Shown: one piece after another, positions 1-11,033 of the stretch
Numbering within the stretch: position 1 is the first letter of the stretch
Layout: every line of letters starts with the position of its first letter
Assembly (NCBI GenBank): GCA_016800925.1
Contig: JABCPU010000270.1
Location: forward strand, 27,773 to 91,772
DNA length: 64,000 nucleotides
DNA from: Suillus spraguei
Taxonomy: Eukaryota > Basidiomycota > Agaricomycetes > Boletales > Suillaceae
Direction: 5' to 3'
Position numbers and translations under genes: made by a program
The notes under the pieces: generated by a model
What the model was told of the DNA's origin: nothing
The model's input: the letters and a program-made list of their open reading frames with translations, nothing else
Database searches by the model: none

Positions 1-888
1 TGTATTGGAGACGTTAGTAGGGCAAGTGGTTGAGGGGGGTGCAGAAGCTGTTTCGACGTTCTGCACAAATTTGGTTGCGGCGCATAAGGTTGAGCTTTGG
101 GAGGCAAAGTATGGCGTTCCAGTGCTGGATACTGTTACTACGGTCACTTGGGATATGTTGAGGCAGTGTGGGGTAGATACGAAAGCGATCAAAGGGTGGG
201 GGAGAATATTCCAGGAGACATGATCAATTTGATAAACTTAAAAATAAGTAGTTTAAAGATTAAAATCTATGCGATATGCCATGAAATGTGTAAGATCACG
301 CGAATAGTCACTGATAACGACATTTCTGCGATACCAACTTCTTGATCCATCAGTGATGTCATCGCAGGAATAGAATCAGACAAGCACTCGATGTTCTCGC
401 AGTTCCCCAGATGATATCCCGTCATTCCTACCTCTTCCATTTCACTGTATACACCGGCAACACCAGCAGTCGAACCTTATGCGCATCAATTATTTGCTCC
501 TCAGTTTGAATCTTGAGTAAGCTTTTGTGCACTAGTATTGATACTGGATATTAACGTCGAGTTCGAGTGGAGCTTTGAATGAATCACAGATGATGTCACC
601 TGCACGTTTGTTCCTTAGTAGATCTTCCAGCGTGCATATACAAGGTCAAGAAATGTTTGCATTTCACCACAATGATGACAATAACAGTAATAGTACATAT
701 TTAAGAATGAATGAGAAGTAGTGCGCTATGCCGCAGAGTAGGATTGTGGTGTTATACATAATGAGCAGGCGACAGCAGAGAGAAAACATGGAGCGGATAT
801 TGGATAGTTGGTACATAAGTGAGATATGTGAACCTAACACATCATAGTCGATCTGGGCTGAGGAGAGATATGCTAATCCAGAAGGGGA
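1..888. other. No recognisable gene; window-edge open frame
   Basis: A short plus-strand open frame (5-223, 72 codons) touches the window edge and could be the last exon of a gene lying outside; its product matches no family I recognise. From about 240 to 888 the sequence is AT-rich and stop-dense on both strands, and I see no gene, tRNA or repeat in it. Confidence 0.3.
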
Positions 889-2330
889 TCATTGGTACAG
901 AGTGCTCCCATTAGAATTGTCTAGCCAAGAACATATCAAAAGGGTCCTGATCGGAAAGTTGCAAAATTCTGGATCCTCGGCGGCGTCTGCGGGAGATTCG
1001 CAGAGAGGAAGTTCGGGATCCACTACTTCCTCTATGTCATTGATGAGCCTCCAAACATCTGGGTCTTCAGTGGCCTGTGCGAGCACAGTTTCTGGCAACA
1101 GAAAAGATGCAGGCTCGGAGATGGGAAGGTCAGGATCCACAACATATTCATATTCTGTCTCATTAATCCACCTCCATAATGCAAGGTCTTCATGAACCTC
1201 TTCTGTCTCATTAATCCACCTCGATAATTCAAGGTCTTCATGAACCTCTGCGAGTGTAATTTCTCGCACTGGAGATGCTGGAAGCACGGGTGCTACTGAA
1301 GCAGTGTCCTGTATCTCATGGGCCGCACAAGAATCAGATTGGGGGCATGCTCGGCAGCTTCTGTCAGCATAGTCTCTGGCGATGAACTATTGGACGTCGT
1401 CGTGGCGGTTGTGGGTACACTGAACGTGAATGCCGTAGTGGGTACTCCCACAGGTGAAGCGGAACTCATGGAACCTTGGTAGGCGGCTGAGTGCGATAGC
1501 GGAGCGCCCTTGGTTGCTAGCCTTCCACAACCATCGTCACAATGCCTCTCGCAGGCATCACCTTGGATATAACTAATCACAACAACAATGAGTAATGTGC
1601 TTTTTACTAAGAGCGGGAATACGCACGTTTCTAGACAAAGAGGGCATTTGAATAGCACCAGCCCGCAACCAAGATATTTTGCTGTCTTTGGATGGTATAT
1701 ATGTCTTCCAGGACGGATCACCATACCATCCTGAGAGTATCGACCATATCGATCTAACACAGGTTTCTATTCCAAGAATTAAGGATACAACCCGACAAGA
1801 TTAAAAGAAAACTCACAAAATAAAGGTCGTTATTTGTCCGACCAGTGTCCATTTTGATTCGCTTGGAATCACAGTCTTCGAGGTCTTCTGCAACGCGCTT
1901 TTGGCCTACCGACCAAGGACGGATCACCATACCATCCTTAGAGTACATGTATGTTGCATCATATCGACCATATTGATCTAACACGGGTTTCTGTTCCAAG
2001 AAATAAGGATACGACCTCACAAGATTAAAAGAAAACTCACAAAATCAAGGTCGCTATTTGCCCCACCAGCATCCATTTCTATTCGCTTGGCATCGGCTAC
2101 CACAGACAGATGACAACCATTTTGTGTCGAGATCGAATCATGCACAACTCCAGGGTTCACGCTTGACGAAGGCATGACGGGCGCGTATAGGGGAGTGGCA
2201 GGATGTGTTTGTATTGCACTGGAAACACTGGAGCCGTACGAGGAGGGGTGGGATGTAGATTGGATCATCTGGAGGTAAAAGGCAAATCGAGTTAGACAAC
2301 GTAGGTGTTGAAGTTGGGAATAAGTACACG
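889..2330 (-). CDS. Hypothetical multi-exon gene with tandemly duplicated exon
   Basis: Open frames at 2268-2041, 1990-1817 and 1766-1293 can be joined through two 50-bp introns (1991-2040 and 1767-1816), each starting GTGAGTTTTC and ending in AG after a TTCTTGGAA-type tract. Both introns and the exon starts after them (KPVLDxYGRY ... DGMVIRP) are near copies, so an exon-plus-intron block of about 224 bp was duplicated in tandem. The middle exon is 174 nt, a multiple of three, so the duplication keeps the frame. The first exon is Ser/Pro-rich and ends with a KRIEMD-type stretch repeated in the middle exon. The 3' part (1287-889) carries acidic repeats containing RWINETE. I do not recognise the family. 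The start and the exons after about 1650 are unresolved, so the gene may be partial. Confidence 0.4.
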
Positions 2331-2531
2331 TACCTGAACTAGTAGATAATTGATTGAAATAAGGGTGTATATGCGCATGTGTTTGCAGCAGTAGGTATAG
2401 CTGGTGAGGGATAGAGAATGACGGTCGCCGGAACAGTATTTATATGGTTGTCGCGTGCCACTTTGATCGTGTCCTTGAGCTGTATTTCCACTGTGGAGAC
2501 CTTCTTTTCAAGAATTTCCTGTGGACCACCA

Positions 2532-3056
2532 TTATTCTCTAGGTGGGACAGTGGTCTTTTTGTTCTGTGCGTTCAGCTTTGAATCCACACTTGAGTCGTT
2601 CCTTCTTGTTGCAAGTCCACAATGCAAATGCGAGAACTGCGTTGTGGATACGTTGTGGTTGTGCCCTCCTGAGGCTAACATCCGATTGGAGCTCCACAAT
2701 CTATGCCTCTGTGCTCCGTGATCAGTTGCACAATCGTAGAACCAGGGCCGATTCACATGAATTATAACGTCCATAAGATCTCCGTGAGTCACAGTTGCTT
2801 CATCACAAGTCAGATGAAGTACCTCGTTGTTTGATTTGCAAAGGGTGATGGCAAAGTCGTTAAGCACAGCTCGAGCACAATTTCCAAAGGGACAGAGTGC
2901 TAGTACAGCTTGACGCAGCTCGATGACCTGATCAAGGTTAGACAAGGCACCTCGCTGCTCAAATATATCTCGAAGACGGTCGGCGAGGTTGCTCAGAGAA
3001 TAATCGATTAGAATGGTCAGGGAATGTGAGCGCCGGTGCGGCTCAATGGATTCCAT
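2532..3056 (-). pseudogene. TPR-region remnant of an NLR/CHAT-like protein
   Basis: The predicted protein begins with a tetratricopeptide-type stretch (SLSNLADRLRDIFEQRG, then a DQVIELRQAVLAL helix). This is the wording of the TPR repeats that occur in long arrays in Agaricomycete NACHT-TPR and TPR-CHAT proteins. Only about 60 residues of repeat are seen, whereas family members carry many repeats over hundreds of residues. What follows is not recognisable, so this is a truncated copy. It lies 3' of a NACHT-like fragment (3410-3775) on the same strand, which is the order expected for a decayed STAND/NLR gene. No P-loop is visible. Confidence 0.45.
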
Positions 3057-3409
3057 ACTGTGAGATTATGAGATACACCAGCCGCGAGGGCATATACATA
3101 TACTAGCCATGTCAGCCGTGGTTGCTGATGTGAGTCCTTATGAACATGAAGTAAATTTATTTGCTTGGTGTCTAAACCAAGCCATCCAAGTTCAAAATAC
3201 GGAACCAGTCGAATGGGTTACTCCAATACGGAAAGTGTTGATAGGAGCGTCGTTCTCGCTCGCTCAATTACTAATTCCAATCACTAAGCTCAATTCGTTG
3301 AAGTGCATCAAACAGGACCACGAACCATGAGGGTTCTTGAGTAATGTAGACATATGTGGAGGGCTCACATACTCCATACTATAGATCTAAAGTTAGATAG
3401 TTGGTAGTA

Positions 3410-3775
3410 CCATTATCATTTCGACTCGACTTTGGCCAAGTAGATGCCTGCGAGTCTGATAGATCTGCCCTTATCGCACCAGCACGTGATGACCTTGATG
3501 TGGATGAATGATGAATAGGTAGTAAGTATAAGCCAAGACAGTAAACTCACTCGTACTGCATGGGTCATAATGACGCGACAATGCCGCGATGAGATGGAAC
3601 TGACTTCATGGTATGTGGAAGTGAGATTGACCAAAGCTGCCATTAGGTTTCGACCAACATAGCTGGCCTGAGTCGTTGCCTGCCCACCATGGGACTCGTC
3701 TAGTGAATCGATAATGACGACAAGTGATTGATGGGGCCTCTTATGATCTTGGAGGATGGCAGTCGTTAAACTACA
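3410..3775 (-). pseudogene. NACHT ATPase fragment (Walker B region)
   Basis: On the minus strand an open frame upstream of 3643 reads LVVIIDSLDES, which fits the extended Walker B signature (hydrophobic stretch, D, two residues, DE) of NACHT STAND ATPases. It is followed about 45 residues later by a RHCRVIMTHA strand, where NACHT proteins have their R-I-L-V-T-S-R sensor-1-like strand. A GTGAGT donor follows at about 3553, with a possible acceptor near 3495. The P-loop is not recognisable upstream. With the TPR remnant at 2532-3056 this looks like a broken NLR-type gene. Such proteins act as cytoplasmic switch receptors in fungi; this copy is unlikely to work. Confidence 0.4.
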
Positions 3776-3779
3776 ACTA

Positions 3780-5440
3780 CAAAATACATTTAATCCCTCT
3801 CACCGCTGCCATGCACCTGGTAAATGGATTCCGGTGGTATAAGTCTTGTGCAGTGCCAATATTGTACTGAGACGTGATCATGTCTGAGGGAGCTGTTGAA
3901 GTGTGACTTTGGCGGAGATAGACCAAATGATTTCACTACGAAGTTTGATCTTAGTATGATTATGGCGAGTAGTGACCGTCGATGGTACAAGTTGGAAATT
4001 ATGTAAGGATTCCTTGCAAAAGTCCACGGATATTATTATTATCCCGTTTTAGCTTCTGACACCTCACTGAGTGACTTCCGTGCAATTCAGATCGGCATGC
4101 TCATACTCCACTGCTCACGTCATGCTCGGACCTTGCAATACCGTCAGAAACATTGATTAGGCGATTGTAGCATGAGTTACGATTCGTCAGGCAGAAGTCA
4201 AACTGATATAACTTAACCCTCCCTCATTGGCAGGCGTGTTGCAGATGCTTCGGACTCACTTCCGGAGCTCTGTCTTTCTTGAGCGGAGACAATTATTCTT
4301 CACCAACTGAACTATCGGTATGCCGGATGTGCTACCATGAAACACCCACCTCCAAGTACAGAGGCCTCACGCAACGAGTCTGTATCCACTTGTCGGAGCA
4401 CTATCATAGTACGCAACCACTTTTTCTAATTATCCTACTGTCTTCATTTGGACCCATGGCTGGACTCGTTGGTGTGACTGTTGTTTAGCCACCATTCTTT
4501 CACAGTTCTTCACGCACTCAGACCTTCGCGCTTTTACTTTCCACACCATGCTTGGACTTTACCGTCTCATTTATAAGCTGCCATGTTTTTCCCCAAATTC
4601 ATTACATCTTCATGCTCCTACGTAAAACCCTTCTGCAAAACTTTGTTAATCATAGAAAATATGCAGGTGTGTTCTTCCTCTCCTGACCTTAGATGAATTC
4701 TCCTTCACGCATGTCTAGTCCAACCCTTCATCCAAAACCCCCCGTCTCTACGTCGTGCGCTCATTCCTTCGAGTAAGTTGTTTATTTCTAGCCTGTCCAT
4801 ATCGCAGTGACTCAACTCCCCATTAGCGTATCAGAAAGAAAAAGGACACCGAAAAAGAATATCCGGATTTCTTGAATGTGAGTCTTATCCCGGCTATGGG
4901 CCACTTTATCCATATTTAACACGATGAACCATCAGGTATCCGCAGAAACTGAACTTCATACAGTTGACCATCCCGACTTATTCGGGAGCATGGAGGATCC
5001 TCCGACCACTGACCAGTGAACTAGAGAGCTTTATGACTTGTCATGTAACGCCATTTCTTCTTCTAATGACTTGATTTATTCAAACATGAGATGAGACTTA
5101 TGGGTTCGGTATCATGACGCATTGTACAAACCATTTCTCTTGCAGTACCTCGTGCCACCACTTTATCCTGTATCCATTGGTGAGGACCATACCTTTCTCA
5201 TCTGTATTAAACTGGAGAAGCCTGACATCATTAAAAAATCCAATTTGATGCCCATCGTCAATCGTCACGCGATCAAGTATCAAAAATTAAATAAACAATG
5301 ATATTGAAAAAGTCGAGGCATTACTTATAATGTACTCGTTGCCATGCGCAGACCCATGTGTTACCGGTTTGACGAACGTGAGTAGTACATGAAGAAGTGG
5401 AGATAAAGCATAGGACCTCGTACTAAGACCTAGTTTTCCC
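3780..5440. other. No recognisable gene
   Basis: Only short open frames without family signatures are present on either strand. The stretch at 3790-3990 could be further decay of the NACHT gene but shows no clear P-loop. I see no RNA gene here. Confidence 0.3.
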
Positions 5441-5454
5441 ATGGACGGGCTGTA

Positions 5455-6560
5455 AAAGGATACCTAAGACCAGTTACGGTGAACATCTAAAGAAATGATC
5501 CATGTGTAAATGTCAGGGTGTGGTCCGATAGAAAAAGTTTCATCGTCGGCAGGTTTCGAACCCGCGCAGTCTAAGAGAAACAGATTTCAAGTCTGTTGTG
5601 GCAACCACCTGGTTACGGCCTGTTACCGTGAACTGCTAAATAGGCCATCCATGAGTGAATGTCAAGGTGCGTTCTGATAGAAAAAAATCTCATCGTTGGG
5701 TCTTGGCAGGTTTCGAACCTACACAATCTAAGAGAAACAGAATTCGATTCTGTCGTGGGCCGTCTGGCTAAACCAGTTAAGATGGGCTCTAAAGAAACCA
5801 TCCATGAGTAAATGTCAAGGTATGTTTCGATAGGAAAAAATCTCTTGACCGGCAGGTTTCGAACACATACGGTACAAGAGAAACAGATTGTGATTCTGTT
5901 GTGGCGACAACTGGCTAACACCACTTAGATAAGCCTCTGAGGAAACAATCTATGAGTGAATGTCAAGGTCTGTTGCAATACAAAAAACCTTTGGCAGGCT
6001 TCGAACCTACGCAGTCCAATCAGAAACAGAATTCGATTCTGTTGTGACAGCCACTTGGCTATGGCTAGTTAAGATGACTCATAAGGAAATTATCCGTGAT
6101 TGGATGTCAAGGTGTATTCAGATAGAGAAAAACCTCGCCGTCAGCAGGTTTCGACCCCGCGTAGTCCAGGAGAAACAGATTTCAATTCTGTTGCGACAAC
6201 AACCTAGCAAAGACCAGTTATGGTGAACTCCTAATGAAATCATCCATGAGTTAATGTCAAGGTGTATTCTAATATAAAAGAAGACCTCGTCGGCAGGTCT
6301 CGAAACTGCGCAGTATAGGAAAACCTCTTCGTCAACAGGTTTGGAACCTGTCGCCAGTCCAAAGAAAAACAGATTTCGATTGTGTTATGGCAACCACTTG
6401 GCTAAGACCAAGTTAATGTTAACATGACTGCCCGACGAAACTATCCATAAGCGAAGGTCAAGGTGTGTTCCAATAGAAAAAATTTGCCGTCGGCAGGTAT
6501 GGAACCTGCGCAGTCCAAGAGACTTTGAGTCTGACCATGCCAGTCCATAATAAGCAAAGC
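5455..6560 (-). repeat. Tandem array 1 of tRNA-like units (~150 bp period)
   Basis: Seven copies of a unit recur at a period of about 150 bp; a TGTCAAGG-type marker lies at about 5511, 5660, 5813, 5960, 6105, 6255 and 6456. Read on the minus strand each unit has an A-box-like TAACCAGGTGG or TAGCC start, an anticodon-type hairpin (ACAGA loop TCTGT), a long variable-arm-like stretch, a B box near GGTTCGAAACC, then an oligo-T run. B-box-like sites (plus coordinates) are at 5552, 5709, 5855, 5997, 6147, 6296, 6338 and 6496. Anticodon loops read TGA (5543 and 6147 units) or CGA (5709, 5997 and 6338 units), both serine; the 5855 unit reads CAC. The 5' acceptor half pairs poorly with the 3' half, so these are tRNA-Ser-derived repeats rather than clean tRNA genes. 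Confidence 0.75.
5541..5622 (-). pseudogene. tRNA-Ser(TGA)-like unit, best copy of array 1
   Basis: Anticodon stem-loop ACAGA-CTTGAAA-TCTGT gives anticodon TGA. A long variable region, as expected for serine tRNA, precedes a T arm with loop TTCGAAA and a perfect B box GGTTCGAAACC. The A box is TAACCAGGTGG instead of the usual TRGCNNAGTGG (one key G lost). The presumed 5' acceptor strand (CAGGCCG) does not pair well with the 3' strand after the T arm (CGACGAT). This is why I call it a tRNA-derived pseudogene. Confidence 0.55.
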
Positions 6561-6564
6561 TTGT

Positions 6565-7290
6565 AGCGAGACTCAAACGATCATGCGGGGCCTAATCCCC
6601 CACGTTCAGCGCGCGTAACCGTCCGAGATATCACAGTATTGCAATGCCATATGACGGCACTGGGAGGGGAAGACTCACCTGCTGCGGTCAAGATTAGGGT
6701 AACATGGTTGCCATTGGAGTAGTGCAGACTGAAGACGAGCTTGCCTTAGTTCAGCTCAGGCCCTCGGCCTCCGACTCGGAGTGAGGGTACTGCCAGACAA
6801 AATACAATAAGTCCTTGCTCACACCATAATGAGTTGTTTTCTGCAACCAGATTATGACCAGTGACTATTACATGAGAGCTGTGTAAAAAGGAATCCAAAC
6901 TTAGTCGAACCGGCAAGGGCTTTAATGAACACAGATATCTTCTAGATATCTTTAGTACAAGCATGATTTCATCGGTCTATTAGGTCTCATGGCTACCACA
7001 TCACGGACTCCTATAAGTAAACCGAAGCACGTGACATGTCGAGTAGAGTTTCGTTGACTCCGCGACGAATTGTTCGGATTTATCACATTAGAGGAAAGTC
7101 GGCACCTTCAAATCGTTCATCGTTCGTCTTTTTGCCAGTACAATGTTGTGCTTCCCACAGCCGCATGACATTATCGTTTGTTGTGAGTGACCTATATAGT
7201 AAACAAGGTAACTTTGTTTGTTCAGGGTTAGAAGTAACTCAAAGATCCAGCTGATATTATCAGGGCACCATGAACTCGCTCATCGCATCC
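6565..7290. other. No recognisable gene
   Basis: Between tRNA-like array 1 and the first membrane-protein gene I see only short open frames with no motif. Just upstream of the next gene is the leader motif CATCCTAATACC (about 7286-7297), which is shared by several of its paralogs. Confidence 0.3.
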
Positions 7291-7305
7291 TAATACCTCC
7301 TTCAA

Positions 7306-8164
7306 ATGGGGGCCACCTCTTGTAACCGCTATCTTACGATGCTATATCCTACTACGGCACCAAGTATTTATCGTCCCTCTTCGTCTCCTAACAAACATAC
7401 AAACAGTACTACTAATCAATCGTCAACTACTAGTACCACATCGACTGTCCTATCATCAGCAACACCAACAACACCAACTACAACTCTCGCTGGCACATCC
7501 TCGATGCCAAACAGTAATGTACAAACTTCATACGGATCAACAACCTCAATCCCTGTCTCAATTTCCTCCCCCTCCCCCTCCCACTCCCCCGTAAACAACT
7601 CATCAAACAGCCGCGCGATTGTAGGTGGCGTCATCAGTGGTATTGCCGCAATCATAATTGCCCTCCTCATTTTCTACTTACGCCATCACAGAAGGCGAGA
7701 CGAGTTCGGTTGCAACTTTAAACCCGATCGTATCATTTCCTACCACTCAGGGGGAAGAATCTTCCCCCAAGTCGATCTCGACGGAGAAAGCGAGTTCACC
7801 CTCTACCATGCCAGTGGTAGCAGTATGTGCCAATATGGAGAAAATCCCTTCTTATCCGCAGGTGTGGCCGCTGGTGCCAGTGCGAGTATCCGAACAACCT
7901 CCCAATCCAGTTTGAACATAGCCACCACTGCTGGCGAGGGGTACCCCTCTCAAGCCTTCGTACGCCCAGGCCCGGGTCAGTATCCCCATGGCAGACCGAA
8001 CATGTATCCCTCCAACAGCCACGCGGCGAAGGAAAAAAAAAGCGGCCTCTGGGCGTCAAGGCCTTGACCTTGCTGTCCATCACCCAGATGGGGCACAGGT
8101 ATATAGTACAGAAGGCGGAGAATCGAGAGATGTTCCCCCTGTGTATGACTCTATATGGCCATAG
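7306..8164 (+). pseudogene. Ser/Thr-rich single-pass membrane protein, copy A (frameshifted tail)
   Basis: The frame opens at ATG 7306. It encodes a Ser/Thr/Pro-rich, probably O-glycosylated ectodomain (residues about 10-100), a hydrophobic span (about 104-125, GGVISGIAAIIIALLIF type) and a basic stop-transfer run RHHRRR, then a cytoplasmic tail with the family block DEF..(N/K)F.PDRIIS. No cleavable signal peptide is obvious. The frame closes at 8067, just after nine A residues (8033-8041). In the frame shifted by one base the homologous tail continues (GRQGLDLA ... RDVPPVYDSI) to a stop at 8162-8164. One extra A therefore separates this copy from its paralogs: either a real frameshift or a homopolymer error. 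An AAG-to-TAG stretch inside the ectodomain resembles the intron of copy F (38140-38199) but is read in frame here. Likely a cell-surface sensor-like protein; its ligand is unknown. Confidence 0.65.
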
Positions 8165-9548
8165 ACTCATGCAGGGATTTCAAAAGGCGATATTTGAAGT
8201 TGCATCTGTAATGCTACCCCCCACGTTTCGATGGACACTACTTTTAAATTTTGAACGTTCACGTGTACAGTGTATTTCCGTTGTCGTGGTTAATGCCCTG
8301 TTTTCTTATTTACTTTAGACATTAGTTGTCATTAAATTGCGCTTGGGGACTCAGCTAACTACTTGTTGACTTTCTTTGCGATACTTATACCAACGCATTT
8401 CGTGCGTGCACATTATGGACTCGTGTAATCATTCATGTACCATTTGGCAACACTTCACAGTTCCATAGTAAAGACGTCCGAGTCAGGTCCACTCTTGTTG
8501 TGTAACTTGTTTGCTTGACCGCCATCATTCTTATCTAAGGTCAAGGCCTTACATACAACACCCACTACCACTTTGAGGTTGTTATCTACTATGACATCTC
8601 ATCATGTTCATCGGAACATCTCCGCCATATCATAATTCATCTACCTCGCCGCTTCCACGCACGACTTCTGATTCTTGATTTGTTCCTTCGCCGCAGAGAA
8701 CCGGAGTGGCTTTGGGTGAGCGGTTCGCTTCATGGACAGACAGGTCATGAGTCTACCATTGGAGGTCTGTCTGCCCGCCATCCATTTAATTTCTTATCCC
8801 ACCATCAGTTCTGCCATCGCCTGCCACCTTGATCTCGCCTTCGCACGAGCCATGGACACCAGATAGACGGTAGTACTTTTGTGACTTTAAGCCAGCTCTG
8901 TACAATTTTTGACCCAATTCACAATTTTACAGACCGAGCGATTAAGACTCAAGATGAAACTTCCAGCGTTGCCATTACACGTGTACAGTCAACTCCTAAT
9001 TTCCCTGGTTCTCCGGGCCCACCAACGTCAAATTCTTCAACATGGGAAGATGAATCACACCGAATTGAACATGTTGATCCCAATCGAAGCTGATGAAGAG
9101 AGACTTGGGAGATGCGGAGAGCCGTTGATCTAAGCTGTGCATATGAATGTGTGGGTCTGACCAAATTAACTATAGGCTAATCTTGTGCAACAGGGGGGGA
9201 TACTACAGGAATCGCGAGTCCTTTACTCGTCTGAATCTCCAGATCCTGAGAGAGTACTGACGTGTAACATTTTTTCTGGTCAGCTTCTTATACCACTGCC
9301 CATCCCGTTTCGTATTTTTGTGGTCAGGTAGGTGGCCTTTTTGATTTGTCCTCCCGCCAATGACCTACTTGCCGTTTCGCATAAAGAGTCGAGATGGTCA
9401 CTGCGGTCTCTACCTTGGTGCCTCCCTCGGAGATCCTCCTCTTCGTTAGCCTCAGCACTACACAAAAGAATCTATATTTCACGAACCTCACTAGCTGAGA
9501 AGATAGAAAACCGATTCGTTTTGTGAAAGAAGCCGTCTGTGTGTCCCA
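8165..9548. other. 3' flank of copy A and an extra ~1.2 kb absent from copy B
   Basis: The first ~150 bp (to about 8315) matches the 3' flank of copy B (18230-18340). The match then breaks and resumes at about 9549, so about 1.23 kb here has no counterpart in the copy B flank. I find no clear terminal repeats or coding motif in the extra segment. It could be an insertion in copy A or a deletion in copy B. Confidence 0.4.
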
Positions 9549-9900
9549 AAATTGATATTTTTGTTCGCCAATTTTTGTGTTGTCAGCCAACCATTTTTGG
9601 GTCTGATCTTACGTGCGTGGGCCTCTGTTGTACCATCTGTTGTCCTGCATGACTTCACTTTCATTCAAAGTTCGTCAATGTCGAGTGTTTTCGTTGTGCC
9701 CTTCCTCGAACGGAACTTTCCGACGCAGGCGTGGCATGTACGTGACCAATATCTTTATCCAGGTATGTAACAGCGTTCTTAAACAGGATTCGCGTGCCAC
9801 TTTGTTGTTGTTCCACGGTGTACAATGTAACATCCATTATTCTCTTGGCATAAAGTTGCCAGCGTTCAGTTCATCAACCATCCGAGCGGGATTTGGACAT
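9549..9900 (+). repeat. Duplicated 3' flank shared with 18,400-18,810
   Basis: Diverged but collinear matches to the region downstream of copy B include TTTTTGGGTC, CATCTGTTGTCC, GGCATGTACGTGACC and TGTACAATGTAACATCCAT. The duplication that produced copies A and B therefore included at least 600 bp of downstream DNA. No convincing coding frame is seen in either copy. Confidence 0.5.
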
Positions 9901-11033
9901 TGAACTGAACTGGATCTGGTGAACTGTCTGAGCATGTCCGGATTGTGTTCAAACTGCAAGCCTTGACCTCTGAGGATAAGAGTTGGAGGAAATGTTCAAA
10001 ATGCAAGTTTACAAACTGTACAGTTGTTCAGCTAACCAGAATTGCCAGATGAGGGTGATTATCATTGACAAAAAAAGGCTAGGTCTACGGACAGCTTGGA
10101 TGAAAACCGACGTTACGGTGCGCTCAATGTGAATTGTCTGCTCAAGGATACATCTGAAATTGACTTTCCTTCACAGAATCACATACGATTACAGACTCGA
10201 TACTTATGGCACCAACGAATGTTATGCGCGACTTTTCCCCAAAAACTTCAACATCATTCCAACAATCCAAATTCAGCAGCGGCAGCTGTCTTGCAGCTTT
10301 GTGTATTGATCATTGCTCGCCCTTACCACGCTTCTAATCGTCCTCCCAGTATATGTCAAGCGGATTTCAAGCCCGGTCAGCTACTTACGACAAGTTTCGC
10401 AGTCGTTTGACCGCTCCACGCTGCTGCTTGCATCTCGATTGACTGCACAGTACTCCCCCGAGTCGGCTGGCAACTTTTGCCCTATACGGGAAAAAAGAAG
10501 CTCTGTTTCTTCAATTTGTACACTTTCCTACCTTTGAATTGCGTCCAGCGATCTTGCCTTGAATCTGCATTCTGGTGTGTGCAGTGACATATTACCTATA
10601 CGTGGGTTTTTCTGATTATCACTTAGAAGGTTGCCACGTCACAAGATTCACACTTTACTGATTGTATGCCACATCACTCACATGATTACGAGTGACCCCA
10701 AAGGGTATTTCTCCATCGTATGTACTGAATTAACTGTGATCCTTTCAGCATCTCATAGTCCTGATGTGTGCCAGCTAACTTTTGATTTTCAAGCTCACGA
10801 CTACGGGAACTTCGTTCACTCGTATACGTTATGTTGGGTCAACATCATGATTTATATCGGGCCAAACATCTTATTCAACAATTTCCTTTACTCAAGCGAC
10901 AATGAAATTTGTCTAAGGAATCCAGCAATCAACTAGGAAATATGTCGAACTCGTAAGTGACAGATTAACACGATAGCAGAAATACGACTCGCTTGCGCGA
11001 CGTGCGAGCTCTTCGGTTGCTTGAGAGTTCTTC
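9901..11033. other. No recognisable gene
   Basis: Several short open frames exist on the plus strand (for example 10096-10410), but none has a recognisable motif, intron pattern or repeat. I see no RNA gene here. Confidence 0.3.

Noticed and set aside
5541..6560. Calling array 1 as functional tRNA-Ser genes
   Set aside because: The A boxes are degenerate and acceptor strands pair at only about half the positions; a tRNA-derived repeat fits better.
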